The notes beneath the pieces were generated by a model. The model searched no databases and was not told the origin of the DNA. It saw only the letters and a program-made list of their open reading frames with translations. Below are positions 21,647 through 31,322 of a stretch of DNA of 64,000 nucleotides, piece by piece. The position numbers were made by a program, and so were the translations under genes. The first letter of the stretch is position 1. The number at the start of each line of letters is the position of its first letter. The stretch is from the NCBI GenBank assembly GCA_014218235.1, contig CM024763.1, forward strand, positions 89,485,909 through 89,549,908. Direction: 5' to 3'. Source of the DNA: Colocasia esculenta. Its lineage: Eukaryota; Streptophyta; Magnoliopsida; Alismatales; Araceae.

Positions 21647-24600
21647 TGTAGCGACCCTCATTATACCGGTACGGTTATACCAACCCACGTCGGTATAGTG
21701 AACGTTGCCACAGTGGGACATTTACCCAACAATAACATTCAGCTGAGATACACGTGAGAGTAGCGGAAGTAAAAGAACCACTGTCTTCATTTCATTCATC
21801 ATCCACATTTAACATACATGATTGCAATAACATTTCAAGAACTAAAAGTCCACATAATTAAATTGCTGAAAATCAAATACATAATTGTCCACACTTAAAC
21901 ATTTCTTTCCATGATAATGCTAGTACAATGTTGCAATTACATACTATGAAATCAAAATATCGCAAAGTACACCAACGATCTATTCTCCACGCTCGGAGTC
22001 GGTCTCCACTGCCTCCTCCGCAAGTGTGTCGTCACCAACTACGCCTGTACGCCGAAGCAAGTAATGAGTCTAAAAGACTCAGCAAATAACACTACATCTA
22101 TCATACATGCACATATCATAGTAGGTTTTTACATACCATTTGCATGACACAACATGTAGCATGCGTAACATTGAAATTAACAACCTATCATGGTAATTCT
22201 ATTAATGAAACACATGATTCTTGCTTTCAGATTTCCTAAATTAAAATCTACTATCACATGCTCTCTAATCATTCTAACACATGAAAGTTCTACTCTCAAT
22301 TAAGCTAAAACATGAAAGCAAGTTTAGCATGAATAGCTTACATACATGAAGGAAAACATTGCTAACATGGTTACTTCTCATTCTTTCGCATGCACATAAC
22401 CATTTTACATGCTTTCAGCTTGCTGTTTTGACATGATTAAACACTTTACAATCTAACACATGAAAGCTATGTTCTCATTCAAACCACAACGTGAGAGTAA
22501 ACACACATGGAATGGGTTACACATAAGTAAGGATTGTCCCTAGCATGGATTCTACGCATTGTACACATATAACACATGATCATAACCACATTTATGTTGC
22601 TGTCCTAACATGATTTCAGATCATCATATCATGGATTTGAATTTCTCATCCTCACATTTTGGTTTCACATTTTTACACAATTTCTAATTCACAAACTTCA
22701 CTTTTTACACATTGCACATTTACACATTGTTCACACTACACAATTTGCACATGATCACAATCACATTCACATTTTACACTTTAGTGCCGTGACACATAGT
22801 CCAAACCACCATAAGAAGGACACACCACATCACATACACATAGACGCCACCTAGGCAATACAGTGACGACTCTTGGACTGCGCAGACCGGGAGAACAAGT
22901 CTCCACCCTAACCAGTGGTACTTGTCCACCTCCAGGATTTCATCCTGATGCCCTTAGGATCACAACACATTGAACCTTCCCATGGAGACTTTTCCATGGT
23001 ATGGTTCCACAGCCCTCTATGGAAGCAGTATCACACTTGGCACAGTTTTACACATTACACATATAGGTTTTTACACACACTTTACACATGACGCTCATAT
23101 CTCATTCATTCTCTCATTCGCAACATGACTCAATTTTCCTAATCATGCCACTACAGATGACAAAAATTAACATTCAGGAAGCTTCACAATCAGGTTGGGT
23201 TACACATAAATTAAATCATTTCACAAAGGCATGCATTAATTACCTATTTTTGTATGAAAAATTCATATTGCATGGTATAGTTGTCCAAACGACCTGAGAA
23301 TTTAACCACATGCTGATTTCGGGTTTAGGACCCCACATGAAAATTTTCACATTTTTCTGATCCAAAATGCAATTTCAAAAAATTTAACATAAATTCCCGT
23401 ATTATTCAAAATTCAATTTATCATGATGTATAACATAAAAATTCAGTTTTAATAGATCATAACCCTGGACTCAATATACACACTACCACAGGAATTTTCC
23501 AAAATTTATTTCACAGTACACAATTTACTGGAGATTTTACAACCCTACACATGTTTTTCTAATTCCATTTCAGAAAATTCAATAAATCAGAGGAGCATGG
23601 AGAAAATTCCCAAAAATTCAGAGCATGGGCTGATTTACCCACTCTTGGTTTAGAAAAATTTAGGGCATCCAACTTCACATGAATTGCACAAACGGTAACG
23701 AACATGGTCTAGGTCTCATCATGCATACATTCTCCATAACAAAACCATTTATGCCAAATCACAGAAATTACAAGGATCTCACCACACATTCAGACATCCA
23801 TATTACATATCATAATAGGTTTACAATATATCCTAATCTAAAACACATCGAAATTAATCATATATATCAGGAAGAACAGCTCACTGTTCTGTCCTGGAGA
23901 ACTTAACGGCGGTCTCTGGCCGTTCCAGTAGTGGACGGCTAGATCGCTGAATGCACACTAGGGATCTCGGTGTCAAGGGCATTGACGCCAAGTTCCTGTC
24001 TGTGCAGAAACACAGACCGAACTCCAAAAATCAAGAAGAATGGGGGATCTAGGACACGAGGAAAAATACATAAAAATGATAAAACCCTACTTGACATCTA
24101 CATGGACGATAGGGGTAGGTTACTTGCCTCTAGAAAATACTCCAGACGGATCTAAATGGTCGGAGAAGCTCTCCTTGGGCAGTCCCAAGAAGTTCCACAA
24201 TTGCTCTCCTCCGGGTTCTAGGACGAAGATGCCTCCAAGATGAGGTCGGGGAAGTCTCCTCCTTCACTTCAGCTAGCTCCTTGTTGTGGTAGATGGCCAG
24301 GAACAGCTTCAAAAGGTCGGATCCAAGCTTGCAAAGAGTGGGGTTTTCTCACAGTTTTCTCTATCTCTCAAAAGAGGTCAAGAGAGGGGTTTTAGAGTTG
24401 TATTCGGGTTCAGATATAGGAGAGAGGCCTCTCCCATCCCGCAGGGTTGATGTGAGCCCTTTCAGACCGTTGGGGACAGCTCCCCAATGGGTGAGCTAGC
24501 TTGCTCCCGGAAATCTGGCTCTGCAACGCATGCAGGTCAGAGAAATTAGCGTCCACATCGCTGGACGTTGGGATTAGTGTTGGCGTCCATATGGTTGACG

Positions 24601-24887
24601 CCTACACAACACAAGCGTCCATTGACATTGACGCCAAGCTGGCCTTCGGCCAGAACTCAAAAACATGCAGGAAACCATGCATAACCTATACGCATATACA
24701 TGCATTATGTATACTATCACGTACATGCTACCATCATACCATTCATACATTATTTACAACTAACTTATACACATGCATACATAAGTATAAATAGTTAATA
24801 CATACGTAGATATGTACATCTATGCATACACAACATAAATTATTTACACGAAATTAAAATAATGCAACAAAAATCGAGGTCCTTACA
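21647..24887 (-). repeat. Element B 5' LTR (3241 bp)
   Basis: On the - strand runs from TGTAAGGACCTCG (24887) to GGGTCGCTACA (21647). Same layout as the A LTR: MSA-like motif 24465-24474, TATATC promoter region near 24420, GC-type donor GAG|GCAAGTAAC with exon end 24128, hairpin AGAACAG-CTCA-CTGTTCT at 23868-23896, AAAAGTCT-loop hairpin at 22972-23007. No gene is seen. Confidence 0.93.
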
Positions 24888-25643
24888 ACTGAACTGATCC
24901 GTTATGAATCGCTGGATGGTAATGTTACCTAACTGTCAACCAGCTAGATTCATTGTCACAGTGGCGTGATTGGTCCTTAGACCTGAGACACCAAGGACAC
25001 CTTGTTGGTGGACTTCTGGGTTTTGACCTTGACTTATAGATCTCTAGCCATGAGGTCTTAATCAGTTAAGTGTTCGGATCTAGCGGAATACCTTCGAAGG
25101 TGATTGTGTGGTCAATATGGGATCGCTCGCTCTCGGTAATAAGAGAGTGAATGCTCTAGGGAAAGATGCATGATAGTCCCTGGCTCGGGCAAGACTACTT
25201 ATCAGAAAAGGAGTTTTCTGATATTGTTATGCGGCATCTAAACCAAGTGAGTACACACATTAGGGTTTGATAGTTGACCATACCCTAAGTGCGCTCGGAG
25301 CATTGTACGAGCGAAGGATTATAGTCACGTGGTAACTGATGACAGAAAAAGGTTCCTTGATTGGGTTGCTGAACCCCAATGCTTTCCAAGATCAAGTGGT
25401 GTTGCTTGGCACCCAACTTGATTGGAAGCCCGGTCAATTATCGTGAGACGATAATTGATTGTGTAATTAATTAACATGAGATATTAATTAATTACAGTAA
25501 GTCAATAAAGAGTTATTTGGCTTAATGGGCTGAAAACTGGACTAGCACTCGGGCCTAGAGGGTCACACGCAATAGAGTTCCGAGCAGACTAGGCAGGATG
25601 ATAGATATAGACATTAACTGGGTTTTTGTGAAAAACCGCAGAG

Positions 25644-25657
25644 TCTATATATACACG
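25644..25657 (+). promoter_or_regulatory. TATA box of element G LTR
   Basis: TCTATATATACACG, about 390 bp before the LTR end; transcription would start near 25680. Confidence 0.72.
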
Positions 25658-25916
25658 TGGAGAGTTAAACCCTGGCCTAAGCTCCAGGCTCTCTCCCTGG
25701 CCGCCACCTCCTCTCTCTCTCCCTGGGCACCCCCACCTCTTCTCTCTCCTGGCACATGGTGGAGCTGAGATCCGGGAGACGCGTGGAGACCGAGGAGATC
25801 CCGTCTGCGTCCGGAGCTCGCGTGGATACGTCTAGAGGCCGGACACTTGAACGGCTTGAAGCACCAGCACCTCCAGCGCCACTTCCTCCCCGGATTCGGG
25901 AGTTTCGCAACCCCGC

Positions 25917-25926
25917 AAAGGTATAG
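25917..25926 (+). promoter_or_regulatory. Putative splice donor in element G LTR
   Basis: AAAG|GTATAG, exon end 25920. Paired with the acceptor at 28220 it defines a 2300-nt leader intron that contains the primer site and the hairpin array. Confidence 0.5.
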
Positions 25927-26036
25927 ATCGGATCTCCTTGTGCGCGGGTTCTCCATTTTGTTCGATTCCGACCGCTGGCAATGATATCTACGAGAGGGAA
26001 TCGCGTTTCCGCTGCGCTCTCTACGAAACCTTTCAG

Positions 26037-26049
26037 TGGTATCAGAGCC
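26037..26049 (+). other. Element G primer-binding site
   Basis: TGGTATCAGAGCC, complementary to the initiator tRNA-Met 3' end, 1 nt after the LTR. Confidence 0.92.
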
Positions 26050-27689
26050 AGGTTGTTGGTTCGGCCGATATCGGCGTCATATGAATGCCATTTCATGTGT
26101 TTTTGTCGATTCACGTTCTGCATGAATCCCTAATCTTTACCTCGTTCTTGGGTCGCACATGGGATGTGCACTTCCCGTTTGGTACATGGAAGTTGTTCCC
26201 GGTACCCAGGGCTTCGAGAAGAACCCATCGTGGCGTTGTTTGGCTCTCTGTGGAGGCCACACGACCCCCTGCAAGATGCCACCGCCAAGTTTCTTGGACA
26301 GTCCAAGAAAGGGGTGTTTTCTGTAATATTGGGTTATTCCGGGGCTTTTCTGGGCGTTTGGGGGTGGTGGGAAGGGGCTTTCCGGCGCCGCCTGCGCCGT
26401 CCGCGGCCGCCGAAGGCGGCGCGGAGGGCGGCGGGGCCGCACAGCACCGGCGCTGCGCCGGTGGAGGCGGCGGCTAGGGTTTCCCCATCCGGCCGCGGGC
26501 CCTGTCCGGCGGGAGGGGAGACCCTCGCGGGTCGCCCCGTAGGCCTGCCCTGTCCGGGTCGACTTACCCAGACGCGGGCGGGGCCCGGGCCACCCGTGCG
26601 GGTGCCCTCGCCGGTCCGCCCTGGGCGGACCGGCTACCGGATCCGGCCCGCCCGGATCCTGTCCGGCCCTTCCCCTTTTCCCATTTTTAAAAGTTTTTAA
26701 ATTGTTTAAAAATCATAAAAATTGTTTTAAAATCCCAGAAAATTCTAAAATTAATTTTAAGAGTTCTTAAAATTGTTTTAGCTCTCTGTAAATTAATTTT
26801 CAAATATTTGACCAAATGTTTAATTAGTTTAAAGAATTCTAAAATTGTTTTAGTTATTTCCTACCATCTAATTAATGCATGTTAATTAATTAAAGAATGT
26901 GATTCTTGTTAAATTAATTAACAGTAAATTTTGGCGGATTCATGTAGCAATGGTGAATGACGTTTATCTAATGTTGATTAGATGTTATCCATGTTAGCTA
27001 AATTGTTTAGTTAATTAATTTTTAAAATATAATTATTATATTTTTGAAATAAAAGTTATTTCAGAAGTAATTATGTGATGATTGCTTATTGATGCATGTG
27101 ATGTGTTGATGTGTGGATGGATGATCATGGACTTAGATGTCATGTGATGATGTTTATGGTTAATGGCATGTGATGTAATTTATGAGGACTGCGTGCCTCC
27201 CTTTCTCCCTCTATTAAATCCGGGTTGTACATTCTATCTCCCTCCTGTTATGTACTCCCCTTGACTTGTTCAAGGTTTCTTATTATTATCTGATGTACAT
27301 TTATGGGCCTGCGAGCCCAATTTAAATATTACTTGTAATTATACGAAGCGGATTGGCGGAGATGGAGGAGAGTACCATGCAGGACCTTCATGGAGATAGA
27401 GTTACATCAAGCAAATACATTCGATGCGGGGCTGCCATTTATTCACCGTGTTTGTGGATTACCAACTGGCTCTGGTAATGCCACTCTAGGTTAAAGTCCA
27501 TGATCATCGATCGTTTTTTTCATATATATGATATATGTGGAATGTGCTTTGATATATATAATTAAATATATGATATTCCAAATTCTATATATCAATAGCA
27601 CGCAGATATAGAGACCAAGATAAAATATATCAAAATCCCTCCTTGTTTAAATTTTAAGCCGTAGCGTAATCATTAAGAATGAATTACGT
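26050..27689 (+). other. Element G leader, non-coding
   Basis: No gene is seen. 26330-26660 is very GC-rich with many GGC/GCC runs, followed abruptly by AT-rich sequence from 26680. 27500-27600 has ATATAT-rich tracts. This is the first part of the long untranslated leader. Confidence 0.7.
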
Positions 27690-28119
27690 GGCCCTCCATC
27701 ATTATAGTTTTAGGATTGCCATTAGATCGGGCAAGTTTGTTGTGCTATCCACAAGGCTTGCCAAATCTGATGACAGACTAAAACTATGGCATAGTGATGC
27801 CTTAAATGGGATAGAGGGCCGGTGTAGCTTTGTTGTGCTATCCACAAGGGCTACATCCAAATCTATGCTCGTTATGTAATGATGGTACTGCTTAGACTGG
27901 ATTTAATGACTTGTTGTGCTATCCACAAGGTCATTAAAATTCAGGGGCCAAAATAAGATCGGATATTGCAAGAGTTGCAAGTGTCAAGAGTTGACCGCTT
28001 TCAGATCATAGTATGGTTTGTTGTGCTATCCACAAGATCATGCTATGAGTCTGTAAGATTCCGATCCCCACTAGGAGACCGTCGGAGTCTCCCATTCTGT
28101 ATATCTGAGGGTTATACAG
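27690..28119 (+). promoter_or_regulatory. Array of structured hairpins in the element G leader
   Basis: Four hairpins share the apical hairpin TTGTG-CTATC-CACAA. Hairpin 1 (27690-27820) has nested stems GGCCCTC/GAGGGCC, CATCA/TGATG, ATAGTTTTAG/CTAAAACTAT, AGAT/ATCT and GGCAAG/CTTGCC. Hairpin 2 (27821-27857) has GGTGTAGC/GCTACATC. Hairpin 3 (27897-27944) has TTTAATGAC/GTCATTAAA. Hairpin 4 (28002-28053) has CATAGTATGG/TCATGCTATG, with an outer GATCGGA/TCCGATC pair at 27957 and 28060. Two plain hairpins follow: GGAGAC/GTCTCC (28074-28092) and CTGTATA/TATACAG (28097-28119). The array ends about 100 nt before the gag ATG. Confidence 0.8.
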
Positions 28120-28208
28120 TCTGTTGGAAAATAGTGGGAGCTAATCTTGATTAAAGTCCCAATCTAGATTTTAATTATTATTATGAACATCTGCTAATTG
28201 TGTTTACA

Positions 28209-28220
28209 TTTCCTTTATAG
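28209..28220 (+). promoter_or_regulatory. Putative splice acceptor before element G gag
   Basis: TTTCCTTTATAG|GCAAAA-ATG: a pyrimidine-rich stretch and AG six nt before the gag ATG, with CTAAT branch-like sequence at 28193. A candidate partner of the donor at 25920. Confidence 0.55.
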
Positions 28221-28226
28221 GCAAAA

Positions 28227-29282
28227 ATGTCGTCAGGTAACCCACTCCGTGGCATACTGGATGCCAACAAATTGACAGGCCCGAACTACTCGGATTGGCT
28301 CAGGAACCTGAAGATTGTCCTCAGGTCTGAGCGCATTGCCTATGTCCTGGAAGGTGAGATCCCAGCTGAACCACCCCTAGACGCACCAGAAGGGGAAACA
28401 CTTGAATTTGCAAAGTGGAAGGAGGATTCCACTCTGGCCCAATGCTACATGCTTGCCTCAATGAGCAATGAGTTGCAAAGGCAGCATGAGAACATGGATG
28501 CTAGATCCATCATGCAGCACTTGCAGGAGCTCTTTGAAGAGCAGAGCAGGGTAGAGAGATATGAGATATCCAAGGCCCTGTTCAGAGCTCGCATGGCAGA
28601 GGGGTCTTCAGTACAGACTCATGTGCTGAAGATGATAGAGTGGATTGAGAGGCTCGAGGGGCTTGGTTTTCCTCTTGACAAGGAACTGAGCACGGACCTC
28701 ATTCTTCAATCACTTCCAGATTCATTTTCCCAGTTCATTGTGAACTTCACAATGAACAAGATTGAGGTGAGTTTAGCTGAGATGCTCAACATGCTGAAGA
28801 CTGCTGAGGGCAACCTTAAGAAGGAAAAGCCCGCTGTTCTCATGGTTGGAAAGTCCAACAAGAAGAGGAGAGCAGTGCAACCCTTTAAGAAAGGCAATGC
28901 AAAGAAGCAGTCCAAGCAGAAGCAAAAGAAGGACATAAGCAAAGGAGAGGAAAAGGGTGAGTGCTTCCACTGCAAGAAGAAGGGGCACTGGAAAAGAAAT
29001 TGCAAGGACTACCTTGCAATGAAGGCTCAGGAGAAGCAGAAGCTTGGCGAAGCTTCAGGTATCTATATGATAGATCTTCACTTGTCTATTAGAGATTCTA
29101 CATCTTGGGTTTTAGACACTGGATGTGCTTCTCATGTCTGCAATGATGTGCAGGTGCTGACAAGTAGAAGGAAGCTGAGCAAGGGCGAGGTGAACTTGAG
29201 GCTTAGAAATGGCGCAAGTGTTGGTGCACACACTGTGGGGACAGTGAAGCTCAAGTTACCCTCAGAGATTTGCTTTTATTAG
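28227..29282 (+). pseudogene. gag: Element G gag and protease start
   Basis: A 351-residue frame starting MSSGNPLRGILDANKLTGP, the usual start of copia Gag (NKLTGPNYSDW). A basic lysine-rich stretch precedes the zinc knuckle CFHCKKKGHWKRNC (residues 246-259). The protease active site WVLDTGCASH has its aspartate at residue 297. A 1-nt shift near 29270 ends the frame early at 29282; the next piece resumes with DDCYFVP in another frame. Gag itself appears complete. The start is chosen because the ATG follows the acceptor and gives the canonical N-terminus. Confidence 0.92.
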
Positions 29283-30561
29283 ATGATTGCTACTTTGTGC
29301 CTAGTATCATTAAGAACATTATTTCTGTTTCTTGTTTAGACAAATTGGATACAAGTTTACCATTGAGAACAATAGTTGTTCAGTTTATTTGAGAAATAAA
29401 CTTGTTGCTTTAGCAAATTTGGTGAATGGTTTGTATCTGCTTGATGTTTTTTATGAAAATCTCCATGTTGATGTTTCTCCTAAGAGAAGTAAGAATAGTG
29501 TGAACATTGCCTACTTATGGCATTGTAGGTTTGGTCACATTGACGAGAATAGGCTTCAAAAGTTGCATAAGAATGGATACTTGGATCCATTTGATTATGA
29601 ATCATATGCAACTTGCGAATCCTGTTTAATGGGTAAGTTGACCAAATCTCCATTTAGTGGACATGGAGATAGGGCCAAGGACATATTGGAACTAATACAC
29701 TCGGATGTATGTGGTCCAATGTCTACCCAAGCCAAGGGTGGCTACTCATACTTCATTACATTCATGGATGACTACTCAAGGTTCGGATTTGTTTACTTAA
29801 TGAAGTACAAATCTGAAGCCTTTGGGAAATTCCAAGAATTTAAGAATGAAGTTGAGAAGCAAACTGGAAAGAGCATTAAAATCCTACGGTCAGACCGAGG
29901 AGGTGAATACTTGAGTACAGAGTTCACACAATTCTTAAAGGATAATGGTATCCTTTCTCAATGGACTCCTCCCTATACACCACAGATGAATGGTGTATCG
30001 GAAAGGAGAAATCAGATCTTGTTGGACATGGTACGATCTATGATGAGCCATTCACAGTTACCAGTTTCCCTATGGGGATATGCGCTAGAGTCAGCGGCAT
30101 ATCTGCTGAACAGGGTTCCCAGTAAATCTGTGTCTTCTACTCCATATGAGATATGGAAGGGTAGAAAGCCTGATTTTAAACATGTTAAAATCTGGGGCTG
30201 TCCTGCCCATGTAAAGAAACACAACCCAGATAAATTGGACTCCAGAGCTGATAAGTGCAGGTTTGTTGGATACCCAAAAGAAACATTTGGGTACTACTTT
30301 TACCATCCTGGTGAACAAAGAGTGTTTGTTGCCAGGAGAGCTGTCTTCTTGGAAGAGGAGTACCTTACCCAAGAGGACAGTGGGAGTAAGGTAGATCTAG
30401 AAGAGGTTCTAGATCCACAGACTGTGCAATGTCCACCAGTTGAAACATCAGTTCCGGAACCTGTTCAGGAATATACACACATTCAGCGTAGGTCTGGTAG
30501 AGTACCTAGACAGCCTGAAAGATATGTTGGACATATCAGTGAAGGCATGTCTTATAATTAG
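29283..30561 (+). pseudogene. pol: Element G protease end and integrase
   Basis: After a further 1-nt loss near 29345 the frame is open from 29332 to 30561. It carries the GAG-pre-integrase zinc region (WHCRFGHIDENRLQ, CESCLMGKLTKSPF), the integrase core start HSDVCGPM, FMDDYSRFG, SDRGGEYLS and the glutamate in GVSERRNQ. Downstream are LLNRVPSK, the HNPDKLDSRADKC block and the EEYL region. It ends at a TAG (30559-30561) between SYN and DDDPKTYQEA, where relatives read through, so a single nonsense mutation separates integrase from RT. Confidence 0.93.
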
Positions 30562-31322
30562 GATGATGATCCAAAGACCTACCAAGAGGCTGTTGATAGT
30601 CCTCAGTCAGGAAATTGGCGAGATGCCATGAATTCTGAGATGCAGTCCATGTACACCAACCAAGTTTGGAACTTGGTAGACTTGCCTGAAGGTATTGTAC
30701 CTATTAGGTGCAAGTGGATCTTTAAGAGAAAGATCGGTGCAGATGGACAGATCGACACTTATAAGGCAAGGTTGGTGGCAAAGGGGTATCATCAAAGGCA
30801 AGGAATTGACTATGACGAAACTTTCTCACCAGTTGCCATGATAAAGTCGATCAGAATTCTTCTCGCCATTGCTACATACTTTGACTACGAGATCTGGCAG
30901 ATGGATGTGAAAACTGCTTTCCTCAATGGAAACATTGAGGAAGAAGTGTATATGATACAGCCTCAGGGTTTTACATCCAAAGAGTGTCCAGATAAAGTAT
31001 GCAGGCTTCAAAGGTCCATCTATGGATTGAAGCAAGCTTCTCGTAGTTGGAACATAAGGTTTGATGAGGCTATCAAATCTTATGACTTCATTAAGAATGA
31101 AGATGAACCATGTGTGTATAAGAAAATCAGTGGGAGTGCTATCACTTTTCTCATACTTTACGTTGATGACATCTTACTCATTGGGAATGATGTAGGGATG
31201 TTATCATCAGTAAAGGTTTGGTTGTCAAAGAACTTCTCCATGAAGGATTTGGGAGAAGCATCCTACGTATTGGGAATACATATCTATAGAGATAGATCCA
31301 AGAGGATGCTTGGCTTGACCCA
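30562..31322 (+). pseudogene. pol: Element G reverse transcriptase, 3' truncated
   Basis: Copia RT: NQVWNLVDLPEG, CKWIFKRKIG, YKARLVAKGY, YDETFSPVAM, WQMDVKTAFLNG, IYGLKQASRSW and the catalytic LYVDDILLIG (YVDD at 31159-31170), then MKDLGEASYVLG. It ends at LGLTQS, where similarity stops and H LTR sequence follows. RNase H is absent. Confidence 0.93.

Larger units (their letters stand above)
8671..24887 (-). mobile_element. Element B: same family as A, minus strand, split by C
   Basis: A copy of the A family in the opposite orientation: 5' LTR 21647-24887, primer site 21630-21641, gag 21465-20016, then element C inserted, then protease to integrase 11475-8671. The remaining pol end and 3' LTR lie left of the window, beyond the A insertion. 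Its right end is inserted in the LTR of copia element G (right flank actga at 24888). It has amber codons and frameshifts and is not autonomous. Confidence 0.92.
24888..26035 (+). repeat. Element G 5' LTR, left end lost
   Basis: Ends ACCTTTCA directly before the primer site GTGGTATCAGAGCC. A good TATA box (TCTATATATACACG, 25644-25657) is followed by transcript-like sequence and a possible donor GCAAAG|GTATAG at 25920. Minus-strand open frames over 25645-26123 have no recognisable domain. The first part of the LTR lies beyond element B, off-window. Confidence 0.88.
24888..31322 (+). mobile_element. Element G: Ty1/copia retrotransposon, both ends damaged
   Basis: Order is LTR remainder, primer site, long leader, gag, protease, integrase, reverse transcriptase; integrase before RT identifies Ty1/copia. 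The left LTR is cut by element B and the right end stops inside the RT/RNase H junction (LGLTQS) where LTR fragment H begins, so RNase H and the 3' LTR are missing. The 2.2-kb leader between primer site and gag is unusual: a GC-rich part, an AT-rich part and an array of strong hairpins. Confidence 0.92.

Noticed and set aside
25645..26123. Long minus-strand frames in the copia G LTR
   Set aside because: Antisense to transcribed LTR sequence with CT-rich composition; no domain.
27736..28036. The four TTTGTTGTGCTATCCACAAG copies as a CRISPR array
   Set aside because: The spacing is irregular (93, 82 and 106 bp) and the flanks are complementary to each other, so RNA hairpins in a retrotransposon leader explain them better.
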